Positions 24,967-36,098 of a stretch of DNA of 64,000 bases are shown one piece after another. The position numbers were made by a program, and so were the translations under genes. Under the pieces are notes generated by a model. The model was not told where the DNA came from and did no database searches. It worked only from the letters and a program-made list of their open reading frames with translations. Source of the stretch: Aminobacter aganoensis (lineage in GTDB: Bacteria > Pseudomonadota > Alphaproteobacteria > Rhizobiales > Rhizobiaceae); contig NZ_JACHOU010000010.1 in the NCBI RefSeq assembly GCF_014206975.1, forward strand, positions 62,001-126,000. The letters are read 5' to 3'. Position 1 is the stretch's first letter, and each line of letters begins with the position of its first letter.

Positions 24967-26565
24967 TCACTCGGGCTCGGCGGCACCAGTGGCGGCGTTG
25001 GCGCGGTTGCGCCGGATGTTGCGCCGGATCATGCCGATATCCGCCCCGCCGATGCCGAAGGCGACGCCGAAATAGATGACCATCGCGCCCGCCACCAGCA
25101 CGGCCAGCGCTGCCGCCTGCGTGTAGACCGGGGCGACGGACCCGAGCCATTGCTCGGCCTCGCCGGCGGCGAACCACAGGCCGGCCGCCATGATCGCCGC
25201 GGCGATGACCAGGCGGGGGATGCGTTTCAGCAGCGCCGCGTCGCGGTCCCAGTGGCCGCGCAAGATCAGGGTTCCCAGTAGCATCGCCGCGTTGACCCAG
25301 CCGGCGATCGCGGCGGCCGCGGCGATGCCGGGCGCGCCCCAGGATGGAAACAGCGTCAGCGCCAGCGACACGTTGACCGCCACCGAGATGGCCGCGAAAT
25401 ACATGGGCGTGCGGGTGTCTTCGCGGGCGAAGAAGCCGGGCGTGAACGCCTTGATCAGCACGAAGGCCGGCAGGCCGAGGCCGAAGATGGCGAGGATCGC
25501 CGACACCACCGGCGTGCTGTTGGTGGCAGCAAACGCGCCGCGCTCATAGAGCACCCGCACGATCGGTTCGGAGATGACGAGCAGTGCCGCCGCCGCCGGC
25601 AGCGTCAGGAACAGCGTGAACTCGACCGAGCGGTTCTGCAGGTTGGCCGCCTCGATCAGGTTGCCCGACTTCAGCGCCCGCGACAGCTCCGGCAAAAGCA
25701 CGATGGCGACCGCCACGCCGACCACGCCGAGCGGCAGCTGGTAGACCCGGTCGGCAAGGTTCAGCGACGACACCGCGCTGTCCTGGCCCGAGGCGATCGC
25801 CGTGCCGATCAGCGTGTTGATCTGGGTGATGCCGCCGGTGATCGCGGCGGGCAGGGCGAGCCACAGCAGCCGCTTGACGTTGGGCGTCAGCTTCGGCCGG
25901 CGAAAGCCGATGGCGATGCCGGCATGGCGCACGGCGATCCAGACGATGGCAAGCTGCACCAGGCCCGCCGCCAGCACGCCCCAGGCCAGTGCATAGCCCA
26001 CCGTCAGCCCGTCATGGCCGCGATACCAGGCGTTGGCCAGCACGCCGACCAGGATGATGTTGAGGAACACCGGGGCGACTGCCGCCGCGAAGTAGCGGCG
26101 CAGCGAATTCAGCATGCCGCTCATCATCGCCGCCAGCGACATGCAGATGAGATAGGGGAACATGATGGTGGCGAGCGCCACCGTCAGGTCGTACTTCTCC
26201 GGGTTGTCGGCAAAGCCGGGCGCCACGACGAAGCGCACGATCAGCGGCATCGCCAGTTCCATGGCGATCGTCAGCGCCAGCAGCGCCGTGAACAGCACGC
26301 CGAACACCTCTTCCGAGAAGCGCTTGGCGCCCTCGACGCCGTTGGCCTCGATCTCCTTGGCGAACAACGGCACGAAGGCGGCGTTGAACGCGCCTTCGGC
26401 AAACAGCCGGCGGAAGGTGTTGGGAAACTGGAACGCGGCATAGAATGCGTCGGCCACTGGCCCGGTGCCGAGTGCTGCCGCCATCAGCATCTCGCGGGCA
26501 AAACCCAGCGCCCGGCTCATCAGCGTGCCCGACGCGACCGTCGCGAATTTCTTGATCAGTGACAT
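24967..26565 (-). CDS. murJ: Lipid II flippase MurJ
   Basis: MVF/MOP-superfamily membrane protein of 532 residues and 14 predicted helices, flipping lipid II across the inner membrane for peptidoglycan synthesis. N-terminal S-R-A-L-G-F-A-R-E, G-P-V-A-D-A-F and F-R-R-L-F-A-E-G-A-F-N-A-A-F-V-P are diagnostic. The start codon lies 46 bases after glnD, so the pair is probably cotranscribed, as is common in rhizobia. Confidence 0.96.
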   Translation of the reverse strand: MSLIKKFATVASGTLMSRALGFAREMLMAAALGTGPVADAFYAAFQFPNTFRRLFAEGAFNAAFVPLFAKEIEANGVEGAKRFSEEVFGVLFTALLALTIAMELAMPLIVRFVVAPGFADNPEKYDLTVALATIMFPYLICMSLAAMMSGMLNSLRRYFAAAVAPVFLNIILVGVLANAWYRGHDGLTVGYALAWGVLAAGLVQLAIVWIAVRHAGIAIGFRRPKLTPNVKRLLWLALPAAITGGITQINTLIGTAIASGQDSAVSSLNLADRVYQLPLGVVGVAVAIVLLPELSRALKSGNLIEAANLQNRSVEFTLFLTLPAAAALLVISEPIVRVLYERGAFAATNSTPVVSAILAIFGLGLPAFVLIKAFTPGFFAREDTRTPMYFAAISVAVNVSLALTLFPSWGAPGIAAAAAIAGWVNAAMLLGTLILRGHWDRDAALLKRIPRLVIAAAIMAAGLWFAAGEAEQWLGSVAPVYTQAAALAVLVAGAMVIYFGVAFGIGGADIGMIRRNIRRNRANAATGAAEPE

Positions 26566-26611
26566 GGGACGCGACGATGCCTTGCGGATTTGGGCGGGAG
26601 AATGGCTGCGC

Positions 26612-29407
26612 TCATTCCGCCGCCGCTTTGGCCTTGGCGCGATCGGCGTTCGGCCCTTCGAGCGTGGCGATCAGGCGGGCGCGGATGTTTTCGAGCCGTG
26701 TCGGGTTGTCGATCTTCTGGCCGGTCAGGTCGGTGACGTAGAAAGTGTCGATCACCTTCTCGCCGAAGGTGGTGATGTGCGCCGAGGCAATGTCGAGCGA
26801 CAGGTCCGACAGCGCGCCGGTGATCTCCGACAGGAAGCCGGGACGGTCGAGGCCCACCACCTCGACCACCGAGAATCGGTTCGACAGCGTGTTGCGGATC
26901 TCGGCGCGCGGCTGGATGCGGAAGGTCTTCTGGCCGCGCTTCGGCTTGGCCCGCTTGGCGATCATCTCCGGCAGCCAGCTCTTGCCCGAAAGCACGTCCT
27001 CGATCAGCTGGCCGACGCGCTCGGCGCGGCGGCGCTCGTCCTCGTCGCGGTCGAACTCGCGGGAAATCAGGATGATGTCCAGCGCCCGCCCGTCGGAGGT
27101 GGTGAAGATCTGCGCGTCGACGATGTTGCCTCCGGCAGCCGCACAGGCCCCCGCAATGACGGACAGCAGCCGCGGATGGTCCTGCGCCAGGATGGTGATT
27201 TCGGTGACGGCCTCGAACTCGTGCGTCCGCACCATCGTCGACAGCTGCTTGCCCGCCTCGTCGGCGCCGCGAATGAAGTCCGCATGGCGCTTCTGGTCGT
27301 CGAGATCGACGGTCAGGAGGTAGTTCTCGTAGTGCAGCTTGACGTATTTCTTGCGCGCCTTCTCCGGCCAGTCGGCAAGTGCGCCGGCCAGCGTCTCGCG
27401 GGCCGCCGCCGTGCGCTCGGCCCGGGACAGCTCGGAAAAGCCGCCGGTGAGCAGCAGCTCGGTCTCGAAATACAGCGTGCGCAGCAACTGGCCCTTCCAG
27501 CCGTTCCAGACGCCGGGGCCGACGCCGCGAATGTCGCACACGGTCAGGATCAGCAGCAGCTTCAGCCGCTCCACCGACTGCACCACGTCGGCGAAGTCGT
27601 CGATGGTCTTGCGGTCGTTGAGGTCGCGCGTCTGCGCCGTCATCGACATGGCGAGATGGTTCTCCACCAGCCAGGCCACCGTCTCGGTGTCGGCGGGCGA
27701 TAGCCCCATATGCGGGCCGATGCGGCGGGCGATCTTGCCGCCGGCCTCCGAATGGTCTTCCGGCCGACCCTTGGCGATGTCGTGCAGCAGCACCGCGACA
27801 TACAGCACTTCGCGCTGCTTCTTCAGCCCGCCGATCAGCGAGTGGCTAAGCGGGTGGATCTTCTCGCCGTCGCCATGCTCGATCTCCGACAGCACGCCGA
27901 TGCAGCGCAGCAGGTGCTCGTCCACCGTGTAGTGGTGGTACATCGAAAACTGCATCATCGCGACGATCTTGCCGAAATCGGGGATCAGCCGGCCGAGCAG
28001 CCCCGCCTCGTTCATGCGCCGCATGTTGAGCTCGGGATTGCGGTCCGAAGTCAGGATGTCGAGGAAGTAGCGGTTGGCCTCCTCGTTGCGGCGCAGGCCC
28101 TTGTCGACCAGCCCGAGCGAGCGGGTCAGCAGCTTCAGCGCGTTCGGGTGCAGCTCCAGCCCGTGCCGGTCGGCGAACCAGAAGAAGCGCAGCATGTTGA
28201 CCGGGTCGCGCCGGAACACCTCGTCGTCGGCGACGTTGATGCGCTGGTTGTCGATGATGAAGTCGCTGGTCCCGGCGAGCTTGCGCCGCCGCCGCGAAAA
28301 GCCCTGCAAAAGCCCGTGGAAGCCGGGCGCGTCCTTGGCCTGTTCCTCTTCGAGGGCGGCACAGAAGATGCGGGTCAGGTCGCCCACCTCCTTGGCCACC
28401 AGGAAGTAGTCCTTCATGAAGCGCTCGACCGCCGAAAGCCCGGGCTGGGTGGTGTAGCCCAGCCGCTCGGCGATCTCGCGCTGGATGTCGAAGTGCAGCC
28501 GTTCTTCCGGCTTGCCGGTCAGGAAGTGCATGTGGCAGCGCACCGCCCACAGGAAGTCCTCGGCCTCGACGAACTGGCCGTGTTCCCCTTGTGTGAACAC
28601 GCCCTTGTTGATCAGCTCGGCGCCCGTGCGCACCCGGTAATAATATTTGGCGATCCAGAACAGCGTGTGCAGGTCGCGCAGCCCGCCCTTGCCGTCCTTG
28701 ATGTTGGGCTCCACCAGGTAGCGGCTCTCGCCTGATTTGGAATGGCGGGTGTCGCGCTCGGCGAGCTTTGCCTGCACGTATTCGGGCCCGGTGTCCTTCA
28801 CCAGCTCCTTGTCGAAGCGCTCGATCAGCTCGTCGCAGAGCTTCTCCTCGCCCCACACGAAGCGGGCTTCGAGGATCGCCGTGCGGATGGTGATGTCGCT
28901 GCGCGAAAGCCTCAGGCACTCGTCGATGTTGCGGGTGGCATGACCGACCTTCAGCCCCATGTCCCACAGCATGTAGAGCATGTATTCGACGATCTGCTCG
29001 CCCCACGGCGTCTGCTTGTAAGGCAGCAGGAACAGCAGGTCGATGTCGGAGCCCGGGGCGAGGGTGCCGCGGCCATAGCCGCCGACGGCCACCACCGCCA
29101 TGCGCTCGGCCCGCGACGGGTTCTTGGCCCGGTAGACGTGGGTGACGGCGAAGTCGTAGAGGACGCGGATCACCTCGTCCATGAGGTGCGATATGCGGAT
29201 GGCGCAGGCGGTGCCGCCCTCGTCCTCCATCAGCATGCTCTCGGCGATCTTCTTGCCGGCGGCGACGCGCTCCTTGAGCATCGCCAGCACCGACGTCCTG
29301 ATTGCCGGATCGGCGCCGTTGCCGTCTTCGCCGGTCAGTGCACTCAGGTCGCGGCGCAGCGCGTCCGCGTCGATCAGAAGCTCCAGGTTGAGCGGAATGT
29401 CTGTCAT
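26612..29407 (-). CDS. glnD: PII uridylyltransferase/uridylyl-removing enzyme
   Basis: Bifunctional nitrogen sensor that uridylylates PII when glutamine is low and deuridylylates it when glutamine is high. 931 residues: nucleotidyltransferase domain with [20 protein letters not shown] domain with H-H-Y-T-V-D-E-H and L-L-H-D-I-A-K-G, and two C-terminal ACT domains ([13 protein letters not shown] and [10 protein letters not shown]) that bind glutamine. Full length. murJ follows on the same strand. Confidence 0.97.
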   Translation of the reverse strand: MTDIPLNLELLIDADALRRDLSALTGEDGNGADPAIRTSVLAMLKERVAAGKKIAESMLMEDEGGTACAIRISHLMDEVIRVLYDFAVTHVYRAKNPSRAERMAVVAVGGYGRGTLAPGSDIDLLFLLPYKQTPWGEQIVEYMLYMLWDMGLKVGHATRNIDECLRLSRSDITIRTAILEARFVWGEEKLCDELIERFDKELVKDTGPEYVQAKLAERDTRHSKSGESRYLVEPNIKDGKGGLRDLHTLFWIAKYYYRVRTGAELINKGVFTQGEHGQFVEAEDFLWAVRCHMHFLTGKPEERLHFDIQREIAERLGYTTQPGLSAVERFMKDYFLVAKEVGDLTRIFCAALEEEQAKDAPGFHGLLQGFSRRRRKLAGTSDFIIDNQRINVADDEVFRRDPVNMLRFFWFADRHGLELHPNALKLLTRSLGLVDKGLRRNEEANRYFLDILTSDRNPELNMRRMNEAGLLGRLIPDFGKIVAMMQFSMYHHYTVDEHLLRCIGVLSEIEHGDGEKIHPLSHSLIGGLKKQREVLYVAVLLHDIAKGRPEDHSEAGGKIARRIGPHMGLSPADTETVAWLVENHLAMSMTAQTRDLNDRKTIDDFADVVQSVERLKLLLILTVCDIRGVGPGVWNGWKGQLLRTLYFETELLLTGGFSELSRAERTAAARETLAGALADWPEKARKKYVKLHYENYLLTVDLDDQKRHADFIRGADEAGKQLSTMVRTHEFEAVTEITILAQDHPRLLSVIAGACAAAGGNIVDAQIFTTSDGRALDIILISREFDRDEDERRRAERVGQLIEDVLSGKSWLPEMIAKRAKPKRGQKTFRIQPRAEIRNTLSNRFSVVEVVGLDRPGFLSEITGALSDLSLDIASAHITTFGEKVIDTFYVTDLTGQKIDNPTRLENIRARLIATLEGPNADRAKAKAAAE

Positions 29408-29558
29408 GTGCCTCGGCTGGCCTCGCCCTTGAGGTCGCGTCTATAGCGCGATTTTTCCGCCATGGGTATGGCCGCGCGCTGTTGCAGTTCCTGCTGATAT
29501 GGGTGCGCCGGGATGCCGAGCCAGCCAGGGAACGATTGCCCCGGCGTCCTCGTTAGAG

Positions 29559-29582
29559 ATTGTCGAACATGTGTTCGACAAT
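29559..29582. promoter_or_regulatory. 24-bp perfect-arm palindrome upstream of the copper operon
   Basis: Arms ATTGTCGAACA (29559-29569) and TGTTCGACAAT (29572-29582) flank TG. It looks like a dimeric repressor site. The inner GAAC-N4-GTTC equals the Gram-positive LexA box, though alphaproteobacterial LexA normally uses GTTC-N7-GTTC. A GGAAC-N17-CGTT sequence lies just upstream (29529-29554). Confidence 0.45.
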
Positions 29583-29644
29583 GCCCGTCCCTTTTGGGGC
29601 GCGCTGGGGAACAGGGGTTTCGAACACGCCATCCCGCCGGGCTG

Positions 29645-29675
29645 TTGACCTTACCCGTACTGGAACCTCTAGAAT
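29645..29675 (+). promoter_or_regulatory. CueR-like copper-responsive promoter
   Basis: TTGACC (29645-29650) and TAGAAT (29670-29675) are 19 bp apart. The spacer reads TTACCCGTACTGGAACCTC, close to the CueR operator pattern CCTTCC-N-TTACTGGAAGG. MerR-family metal regulators activate such stretched promoters. No merR-like gene is adjacent, so the regulator is elsewhere. Confidence 0.75.
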
Positions 29676-29704
29676 CACCCCACGAGGAATGCGGAACCAG
29701 TGAC

Positions 29705-32203
29705 ATGAACGACAAGCACGACCATCACGGCCACCAGCATCAGGCGGCCAACACCAAGGCCCCGGCCGAAGGCGAAACCGTCGTGCGCGATCCGGTCTGC
29801 GGCATGACCGTCGATCCGGCCGCCGGCAAGCCGACGCTCGAACATGCCGGCCACCGTTACCATTTCTGCAGCGATTCCTGCCGCAACAAGTTCCAGGCGG
29901 CGCCGGACAGCTATGTCAGCGCCAAGGATCCGGTCTGCGGCATGGATGTCGCCCGCGACACGGCCAGGCATTTCCTCAAGCACGAGGGCTCCGGCTACTA
30001 TTTCTGTTCCTCCACCTGTGAGGGCAAATTCACCGCCGAGCCGGCAAGATACCTTTCCGGCAAGCCCGCAGCGGAGCCGATGCCCAGGGACACGCAGTAC
30101 ACCTGCCCGATGCATCCCGAGATCATCCGCGACAAGCCAGGTTCCTGCCCGATTTGCGGCATGGCGCTCGAGCCGATGATGCCGAGCGCCGACGACGGCC
30201 CCAATCCTGAGCTGGTCGATTTCACCCGCCGCTTCTGGGTCAGCGCCGTCCTGTCCATTCCCCTGCTCGTCATCGCCATGGGACCGATGCTCGGCCTGCC
30301 GGTGCGCGACTGGATCGGCGAACCGCTGGCCTCCTGGCTCGAGCTGGCGCTGGCCACGCCGGTGGTGCTGTGGGCGGCGCTGCCCTTCTTCCATCGCGGC
30401 TTGGATTCGTTCCGCAACCGCAGCCCCAACATGTGGACGCTGATCTCGCTCGGCGTCGGCGCGGCCTATATCTATTCGGTCATCGCCACGCTGTTCCCCG
30501 ACCTGTTCCCGCACCAGTTCCGCGGCCATGGCGGCTCGGTGCCGGTCTATTTCGAGGCGGCGGCGGTCATTATCGCCCTCGTCTTCCTCGGCCAGGTGCT
30601 CGAACTCAGGGCGCGCGAGCGCACCGGCTCGGCCATCCGTGCGCTGCTCGATCTCGCGCCCAAGACCGCCCGTCGCGTCGCCGACGACGGCTCCGAGGCC
30701 GAAGTGTCGCTCGACCAGGTGGTCGGCGGCGACCGCCTGCGCATCCGCCCGGGCGACAGCGTTCCCGTCGACGGCATCGTGCTCGAAGGGCGCTCCTCGG
30801 TCGATGAATCGATGATCACCGGCGAGCCGGTGCCGGTCGAGAAGACCGAAGGCGACAAGCTCACCGGCGGCACGCTCAACAAGAACGGCTCGCTCATCAT
30901 GCGTGCCGAAAAGGTCGGCAGCGAAACGGTGCTGTCGCAGATCGTCGACATGGTCGCCAAGGCCCAGCGCAGCCGCGCCCCGATCCAGGGCCTCGCCGAC
31001 CGCGTCTCGTTCTACTTCGTGCCCACCGTGGTCCTGATTGCCATCGTCTCCTTCATCGTCTGGGCGCTCATCGGGCCCGAGCCGAGCATGGTCTTCGCCT
31101 TCGTCTCGGCCGTCTCGGTCCTCATCATCGCCTGTCCCTGTGCGCTGGGCCTTGCCACGCCGATGTCGGTGATGACCGCCACCGGCCGCGGCGCCCAGGC
31201 CGGCGTGCTGATCAAGGACGCCGAGGCGCTGGAGCGTTTCGCCCGCGTCAGCACCCTCATCGTCGACAAGACCGGCACTTTGACCGAAGGCCGGCCGAAG
31301 CTCACCGACGTCGTCACCGCCGAGGGCGTCGAGGAAAAGGACCTGCTGTCGCTCGCCGCCGGCCTCGAGAAGGGCTCCGAGCATCCGCTCGCCGAGGCCA
31401 TCGTCGAGGGTGCGGCCGAGCGTGGCGTTGCCGCGCCCGACGTCCATCACTTCGAATCGATCACCGGCAAGGGCGTCGTCGGCGCGGTTTCGGACCGTAA
31501 GGTGGCGCTTGGCAATGCCGCCCTGATGGCCGATCTCGGCATCGACTTCGGCGACCTCGCCACTCGCGCCGACGCGCTGCGCGGCGAGGGCAAGACGGCG
31601 ATGTTCGTCGCCCTCGACGGCAAGCCGGCCGGCGTCGTCGCCGTCGCCGACCCGATCAAGGCTTCCGCCGCCGCCGCCATCCGCGAGCTGCACGGCCTCG
31701 GGCTGCGCATCATCATGGCGACCGGCGACAATGCCCGCACCGCCAAGGCCGTCGCCGACAAGCTCGGCATCGACGAGGTCCGCGCCGACATGCTGCCGGA
31801 GAGCAAGAAGGCGCTTGTCGACGAGCTTTGCGCCAAGGGGCAGGGCGTCGCCATGGCCGGCGACGGCGTCAACGACGCGCCGGCGCTCGCCGCCGCCGAT
31901 GTCGGCATCGCCATGGGCACCGGCGCCGACGTCGCCATGGAAAGTGCCGGCATCACCCTGGTCAAGGGCGACCTCGGCGGCATCGTCCGCGCCCGCAAGC
32001 TCGCCCAGGGCACCATCCGCAACATCAAGGAGAACCTGTTCTTCGCCTTCATCTACAACGTCTTGGGTGTTCCGGTCGCGGCGGGCGTCCTATATCCGGT
32101 CCTCGGCACGCTCCTGTCGCCGATGATTGCCGCCGCCGCGATGAGCCTGTCGTCGGTGTCGGTCATTGCCAACGCGCTGCGGCTCAGGGCGATCAAGCTC
32201 TGA
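29705..32203 (+). CDS. Copper-translocating P1B-type ATPase with two YHS domains
   Basis: Exports Cu(I) across the inner membrane using ATP. 832 residues from the ATG at 29705. A His-rich leader (H-D-H-H-G-H-Q-H) is followed by two tandem YHS domains (about 28-73 and 75-120, each with D-P-V-C-G-M and a paired Cys motif), then a heavy-metal-binding Y-T-C-P-M-H-P-E-I...C-P-I-C-G-M unit (131-153). The pump core has the membrane C-P-C, the phosphorylated D-K-T-G-T and G-D-G-V-N-D-A-P. The usual HMA domains are absent. Preceded by a CueR-like promoter and followed by a DUF305 protein, probably cotranscribed. Confidence 0.95.
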   Translation: MNDKHDHHGHQHQAANTKAPAEGETVVRDPVCGMTVDPAAGKPTLEHAGHRYHFCSDSCRNKFQAAPDSYVSAKDPVCGMDVARDTARHFLKHEGSGYYFCSSTCEGKFTAEPARYLSGKPAAEPMPRDTQYTCPMHPEIIRDKPGSCPICGMALEPMMPSADDGPNPELVDFTRRFWVSAVLSIPLLVIAMGPMLGLPVRDWIGEPLASWLELALATPVVLWAALPFFHRGLDSFRNRSPNMWTLISLGVGAAYIYSVIATLFPDLFPHQFRGHGGSVPVYFEAAAVIIALVFLGQVLELRARERTGSAIRALLDLAPKTARRVADDGSEAEVSLDQVVGGDRLRIRPGDSVPVDGIVLEGRSSVDESMITGEPVPVEKTEGDKLTGGTLNKNGSLIMRAEKVGSETVLSQIVDMVAKAQRSRAPIQGLADRVSFYFVPTVVLIAIVSFIVWALIGPEPSMVFAFVSAVSVLIIACPCALGLATPMSVMTATGRGAQAGVLIKDAEALERFARVSTLIVDKTGTLTEGRPKLTDVVTAEGVEEKDLLSLAAGLEKGSEHPLAEAIVEGAAERGVAAPDVHHFESITGKGVVGAVSDRKVALGNAALMADLGIDFGDLATRADALRGEGKTAMFVALDGKPAGVVAVADPIKASAAAAIRELHGLGLRIIMATGDNARTAKAVADKLGIDEVRADMLPESKKALVDELCAKGQGVAMAGDGVNDAPALAAADVGIAMGTGADVAMESAGITLVKGDLGGIVRARKLAQGTIRNIKENLFFAFIYNVLGVPVAAGVLYPVLGTLLSPMIAAAAMSLSSVSVIANALRLRAIKL

Positions 32204-32231
32204 ACCGCGGCTCCCAAGAAGGATGTTCTGT

Positions 32232-32624
32232 ATGAACCTGATGAAGAAGATCGTGCTGTCCCTGATGGCTGCGGGCATGCTCGTCGCCGTCATGCTCGAA
32301 ACCGCCTCGGCCCAGATGGACCACGGCGGCCACGCCATGGGCATGACCGCTCCCGCCACCGACAGCGCCTCCGCCCAGGCCTACAAGGCGGCCATGGACG
32401 AGATGCACAAGGCCATGCTGGCGATCGAATATTCCGGCGACGCCGATGTCGATTTCGCCCGCGGCATGATCCCGCACCATCAGGCCGCCATCGACATGGC
32501 CAAGGTCCAGATCGAGCACGGCAAGAACCCCGAGATGCGCAAGCTCGCCGAAGCGGTCATCGCCGCCCAGGAGGCCGAGATCAAGGAGATGGAAGCCTGG
32601 CTCGCCGCCAATCCGGTCAAGTAG
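32232..32624 (+). CDS. DUF305 family periplasmic protein (copper-associated)
   Basis: 130 residues. A signal peptide ([11 protein letters not shown]...A-S-A-Q) then a Met/His-rich segment ([10 protein letters not shown]) and a four-helix DUF305 domain with [14 protein letters not shown], the family's metal-ligand motif. Such proteins sit with copper pumps and are thought to bind copper in the periplasm. The ATG at 32232 has AAGGA 8 bases upstream. 28 bases after the ATPase stop, so the same transcript. Confidence 0.88.
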   Translation: MNLMKKIVLSLMAAGMLVAVMLETASAQMDHGGHAMGMTAPATDSASAQAYKAAMDEMHKAMLAIEYSGDADVDFARGMIPHHQAAIDMAKVQIEHGKNPEMRKLAEAVIAAQEAEIKEMEAWLAANPVK

Positions 32625-32705
32625 CGCGAAACGGACTGCAGCGTCATTGCGGTAGCCAACGCCGAATGGCGCTGTAAGCTGGCGGAAACCGCCGAGGAGA
32701 CCGCC

Positions 32706-33545
32706 ATGCCATCCACGACCACGACGCTGCCCGCCGGCGAAGCCGTGCCGGTGCTCGGCCAGGGCACCTGGATGATGGGCGAGGACCGGTCCCGCGCAGC
32801 CGACGAGGTGGCGGCGCTGCGGCTCGGGCTCGACCTTGGTGTCACTTTGATCGACACGGCCGAGATGTACGGCAATGGCGGCGCCGAAAAGGTCGTCGGT
32901 GAAGCCATCGCCGGCCGCCGCCACGAGGTCTTCCTCGTCTCCAAGGTGCTGCCCTCCAACGCCTCGCGCAACGGTGTCGTCAGGGCTTGCGAAGCCAGCC
33001 TCAAGCGCATGCGCACCGACCGCATCGACCTCTATCTGCTGCATTGGCGTGGCGGCGTGCCCCTGGCCGAGACCATTGCCGTGTTCGAGGAACTGCGCCG
33101 CTCGGGCAAGATCCGCCACTGGGGCGTCTCCAATTTCGACGCCGACGACATGGAGGAGATGGAGCGGCTGCCGGCGGGCAGGAACGCCCAGGTCAACCAG
33201 GTGCTCTACAATCTCGGCCGGCGCGGCATCGAGTTCGACCTGGCGCCCTGGTGCCGCGAGCATGGCATGCCGATCATGGCCTATTCCCCCGTCGAGCAGG
33301 GCGCCCTGGCCGACGACGCAGCCCTTCAGGCCATCGCCGCCCGGCACGACGCGACGGCGGCGCAATTGGCGCTTGCCTGGGTCATGGCCCGGCCCGGCGT
33401 CATCGCCATCCCCAAGGCCACCCGGCTCGAACATGTCAGGCAGAACGCCGCCGCGCGCGACATTCGCCTCACCCCTGGCGATCTTGCCGAGCTGGACACG
33501 CTGTTCCCGCCGCCGGCGCGCAAGCGGCCGCTGGAGATGATCTGA
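32706..33545 (+). CDS. Aldo/keto reductase
   Basis: NADPH-dependent TIM-barrel oxidoreductase, 279 residues. Catalytic tetrad residues visible: Asp in L-I-D-T-A-E-M-Y (with Tyr), Lys in V-S-K-V-L-P, and His in Y-L-L-H-W. W-G-V-S-N-F-D and the C-terminal I-P-K-A-T cofactor motif are typical. Probably a general aldehyde reductase; substrate unknown. Own ribosome site (GGAG, 32694-32697). Confidence 0.92.
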   Translation: MPSTTTTLPAGEAVPVLGQGTWMMGEDRSRAADEVAALRLGLDLGVTLIDTAEMYGNGGAEKVVGEAIAGRRHEVFLVSKVLPSNASRNGVVRACEASLKRMRTDRIDLYLLHWRGGVPLAETIAVFEELRRSGKIRHWGVSNFDADDMEEMERLPAGRNAQVNQVLYNLGRRGIEFDLAPWCREHGMPIMAYSPVEQGALADDAALQAIAARHDATAAQLALAWVMARPGVIAIPKATRLEHVRQNAAARDIRLTPGDLAELDTLFPPPARKRPLEMI

Positions 33546-33620
33546 CCCCGGTCAGTTCGCCCTGACGGTGCGCATGCCATTAGCGCCGCCCTTGCCGAGC
33601 AACACTTGGCGACCCGGCGG

Positions 33621-36098
33621 TCAGCTCGCCAGCGGCAGGTTCGGGTTTGCGCCGCTGGCGCGGCCGAAGCCGCGCTTCTTGCCGGCGGCATAGCCGTCGT
33701 CGAAGGGCTGCGGCCGGGCGATGCCGTAGCCCTGCGCATAGTCGACGCCGATGTCGCGCAGCGCCATGGCGATGTCGTCGTTCTCGACGAATTCGGCGAT
33801 CGTGCGTTTGCCCGTCACCTCGCCGATGTGCTGGATCATCTCCACCATGGCACGGTCGATGCGGTCGACGAGCATGTCCTTGACGAAGCCGCCGTCGATC
33901 TTGAGATAGTCGACCGGCAGCGCCTTGAGGTAGCTGAACGACGACATGCCCGAGCCGAAATCGTCGAGCGAGAAGCGGCAGCCATGCGCCTGCAGCGCCT
34001 TGATGAAGCGCGCGGCGCTGTCGAGGTCGGCGATGGCGCTCGTCTCGGTGATCTCGAAGCAGATCGTCGACGGCGCCACGCCGCTGCGCACGAACTGCTC
34101 CAGCACGTAGCTGACGAAGCTGTCGTCGCCGAAGCTGGCGCCGGACAGATTGATGGCGCAGATGGCGATCGGGTTGTCGGGCTGCGTCCGCTTGTGCACG
34201 GCCAGCCGCTCGAAGGCCGAGCGAACCATCCAGCGGTCGATCAGCGGCATCAGCCCGTAGCGTTCGGCCGCCGGGATGAAGGCGCCGGGCGGGATCATGT
34301 TGTTGTCGGCATCGGCCAGGCGGATCAGGAGCTCAATATGCGCGCCCGTCGTCTCGTCCGCCTGCAGCGGCACGATCTCCTGCGCGTAGATGCGGAAGCG
34401 GTTCTGTTCCAGCGCCTCGCGCAGCCGCTGCACCCAGGCCATCTCGCCCAGGCGGTGCTCCAGTTCGAGGTCGCCGATCTGCTGCAGCTGGATGCGGTTG
34501 CGGCCCTTGTCCTTGGCCATGTAGCAGGCGATGTCGACGCTGCGCAGCGTCTCTTCCAGGGTCATGCTGGCATCCGACAGGCCGACGACGCCGATGCTGA
34601 CGCTGGTGCTGAAGGCGCGTCCGGCCCAGACGAAATGCAGCTCTTCCACCGCCTTGCGCAGGCGCTCTCCGGTGCACGCCGCCAGCTCGGCAGGGCAGTT
34701 CTCCATCAGCACGCCGAATTCGTCGCCGCCCAGCCGCGCCAGCAGGTCGCCCGACCGCAGGTTCTGCCGCAACGCGGTCGACACTTTTCGCAACAGTTCG
34801 TCGCCGGCGGCATGCCCGCAGGTGTCGTTGACGATCTTGAACTGGTCGAGGTCGAGATACATCAGCGCATGTGTCGATGGGCGCTTTGCCAGGCCTTCGA
34901 GCGAGGCGCTCAGCCGGGTCTCGAATTCGAAGCGGTTGGCGAGAGAGGTCAGCGTGTCGTGCCTCGCCTGCCAGGACAGTTGCGCCAGGAATTCCTGTTC
35001 CTTGGTCCGGTCGTGGAACACCAGCACCGCGCCCACCACCCGCTGCTCGACATAGAGCGGGGCGCCGACAAGCGAAATCGCCACGCTCGACAGGTCTGGC
35101 CGCACCAGCTGCTGCGGCACGCCGCTGCCGTCGATCGCCTCGCCGGCGAGAACCCGCGCCACGAAGCCGCGGTCTTCCTGGTCCGCCTCCTCGTTCATCA
35201 GGCGAAACAGCTGGTCGAGCGGCTTGCCCCTGGCGTCCGCGCCGCGCCAGTCGAGCAGCCTCTCCGCCGCCTCGTTCATGTAGTCGAGCCTGCCGTCCCG
35301 GTCGGTCGCCACCACCGCCTGGCCGATCGAGGCCAGGGTGATCTGAGCCCGCTCGCGCTCCGCGTTGAGCGCGTCCTCGAAGGCTTGGCGCTGTTGCAGC
35401 AGGTTTCCCGTCCGCCGAATGGCGAGCAGGATCAGCAAGGCGGCGGTGATCACGTTGACGCTGAGCAACAGGTTGGTGATGGCGCGCGATCCGCGTCCGA
35501 GCGATTGCGAGAACGCATCCGCCAGCGGTGCCGTGTCGCCGTTGAGGCGCTGGATCTTGCGGCTCCAGTCGGCGCGCATGTCCGGCGTGGCGCGGTTGCT
35601 GGAGATCTCCTGGTGCATCGCCTCGCCAAGCGCCGCCACCTCGAGGATCTTGGGGTCGGCGTCGATCCAGCGTTGCACCGCGTTGGACAGGTAGCTCACG
35701 TCCCTGAAATAGCGGAACAGCCAGATCATGCCCGGAATGTCTTCGGGGTGGTTGCCGGCCCGCCGGAAGCTGTCATAGGCGGCGTCGTAGTCCGGCACTG
35801 GCTGCTCCATCGCCAGCCTGGCTTGCCGGTCGGCCAGCGGCACGGCGATCGTTTGCTGGAACCGGTGATGGTAGTGTTCGTCGCCGGTGCTGGCATACAT
35901 GGCCAGGCTGTAGATGGCGTCCTTCTGGCCCTTCGACCAGGCGCTTTCGCCGGCAACATAGGCGCGCACCGCCGAAAGCGTGTAGAGGCTGGCGCCGGCG
36001 ATGATGGCCTGCACCAGCACCACGGCGATGAACGGCCACAGCAGCGCGAACAGCCGGAATCTGGATCTGATATCGCGTAGCCTCGTCACATGCCCCAA
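33621..36098 (-). CDS. Membrane-anchored PAS-GGDEF-EAL cyclic-di-GMP protein
   Basis: 825 residues. An N-terminal helix (F-A-L-L-W-P-F-I-A-V-V-L-V) and a second near 207-226 flank a periplasmic sensor region; then a PAS domain (about 252-370), a GGDEF domain with intact G-G-D-E-F (457-461) and an inhibitory R-x-x-D (448-451), and an EAL domain. The EAL signature reads E-L-L-I-R (589-593), a variant that keeps the Glu and Arg. Later catalytic elements N-L-S-G, E-I-T-E-T and D-D-F-G-S-G are present, so phosphodiesterase activity is plausible. Bifunctional turnover of c-di-GMP controlled by an external signal is likely. Single gene. Confidence 0.93.
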   Translation of the reverse strand: MGHVTRLRDIRSRFRLFALLWPFIAVVLVQAIIAGASLYTLSAVRAYVAGESAWSKGQKDAIYSLAMYASTGDEHYHHRFQQTIAVPLADRQARLAMEQPVPDYDAAYDSFRRAGNHPEDIPGMIWLFRYFRDVSYLSNAVQRWIDADPKILEVAALGEAMHQEISSNRATPDMRADWSRKIQRLNGDTAPLADAFSQSLGRGSRAITNLLLSVNVITAALLILLAIRRTGNLLQQRQAFEDALNAERERAQITLASIGQAVVATDRDGRLDYMNEAAERLLDWRGADARGKPLDQLFRLMNEEADQEDRGFVARVLAGEAIDGSGVPQQLVRPDLSSVAISLVGAPLYVEQRVVGAVLVFHDRTKEQEFLAQLSWQARHDTLTSLANRFEFETRLSASLEGLAKRPSTHALMYLDLDQFKIVNDTCGHAAGDELLRKVSTALRQNLRSGDLLARLGGDEFGVLMENCPAELAACTGERLRKAVEELHFVWAGRAFSTSVSIGVVGLSDASMTLEETLRSVDIACYMAKDKGRNRIQLQQIGDLELEHRLGEMAWVQRLREALEQNRFRIYAQEIVPLQADETTGAHIELLIRLADADNNMIPPGAFIPAAERYGLMPLIDRWMVRSAFERLAVHKRTQPDNPIAICAINLSGASFGDDSFVSYVLEQFVRSGVAPSTICFEITETSAIADLDSAARFIKALQAHGCRFSLDDFGSGMSSFSYLKALPVDYLKIDGGFVKDMLVDRIDRAMVEMIQHIGEVTGKRTIAEFVENDDIAMALRDIGVDYAQGYGIARPQPFDDGYAAGKKRGFGRASGANPNLPLAS

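Noticed and set aside
29565-29576. LexA (SOS) box GAAC-N4-GTTC
   Set aside because: Matches the Gram-positive type. Alphaproteobacterial LexA uses GTTC-N7-GTTC, and neither neighbouring gene is an SOS function, so it is kept only as an unidentified palindrome.
33606-36080. 824-residue plus-strand open frame
   Set aside because: Mirror of the GGDEF-EAL gene on the other strand; no recognisable domains.
33621-36098. Degenerate (inactive) EAL domain because the motif reads E-L-L
   Set aside because: E-x-L variants such as E-L-L-x-R occur in active phosphodiesterases, and the remaining catalytic residues look intact.
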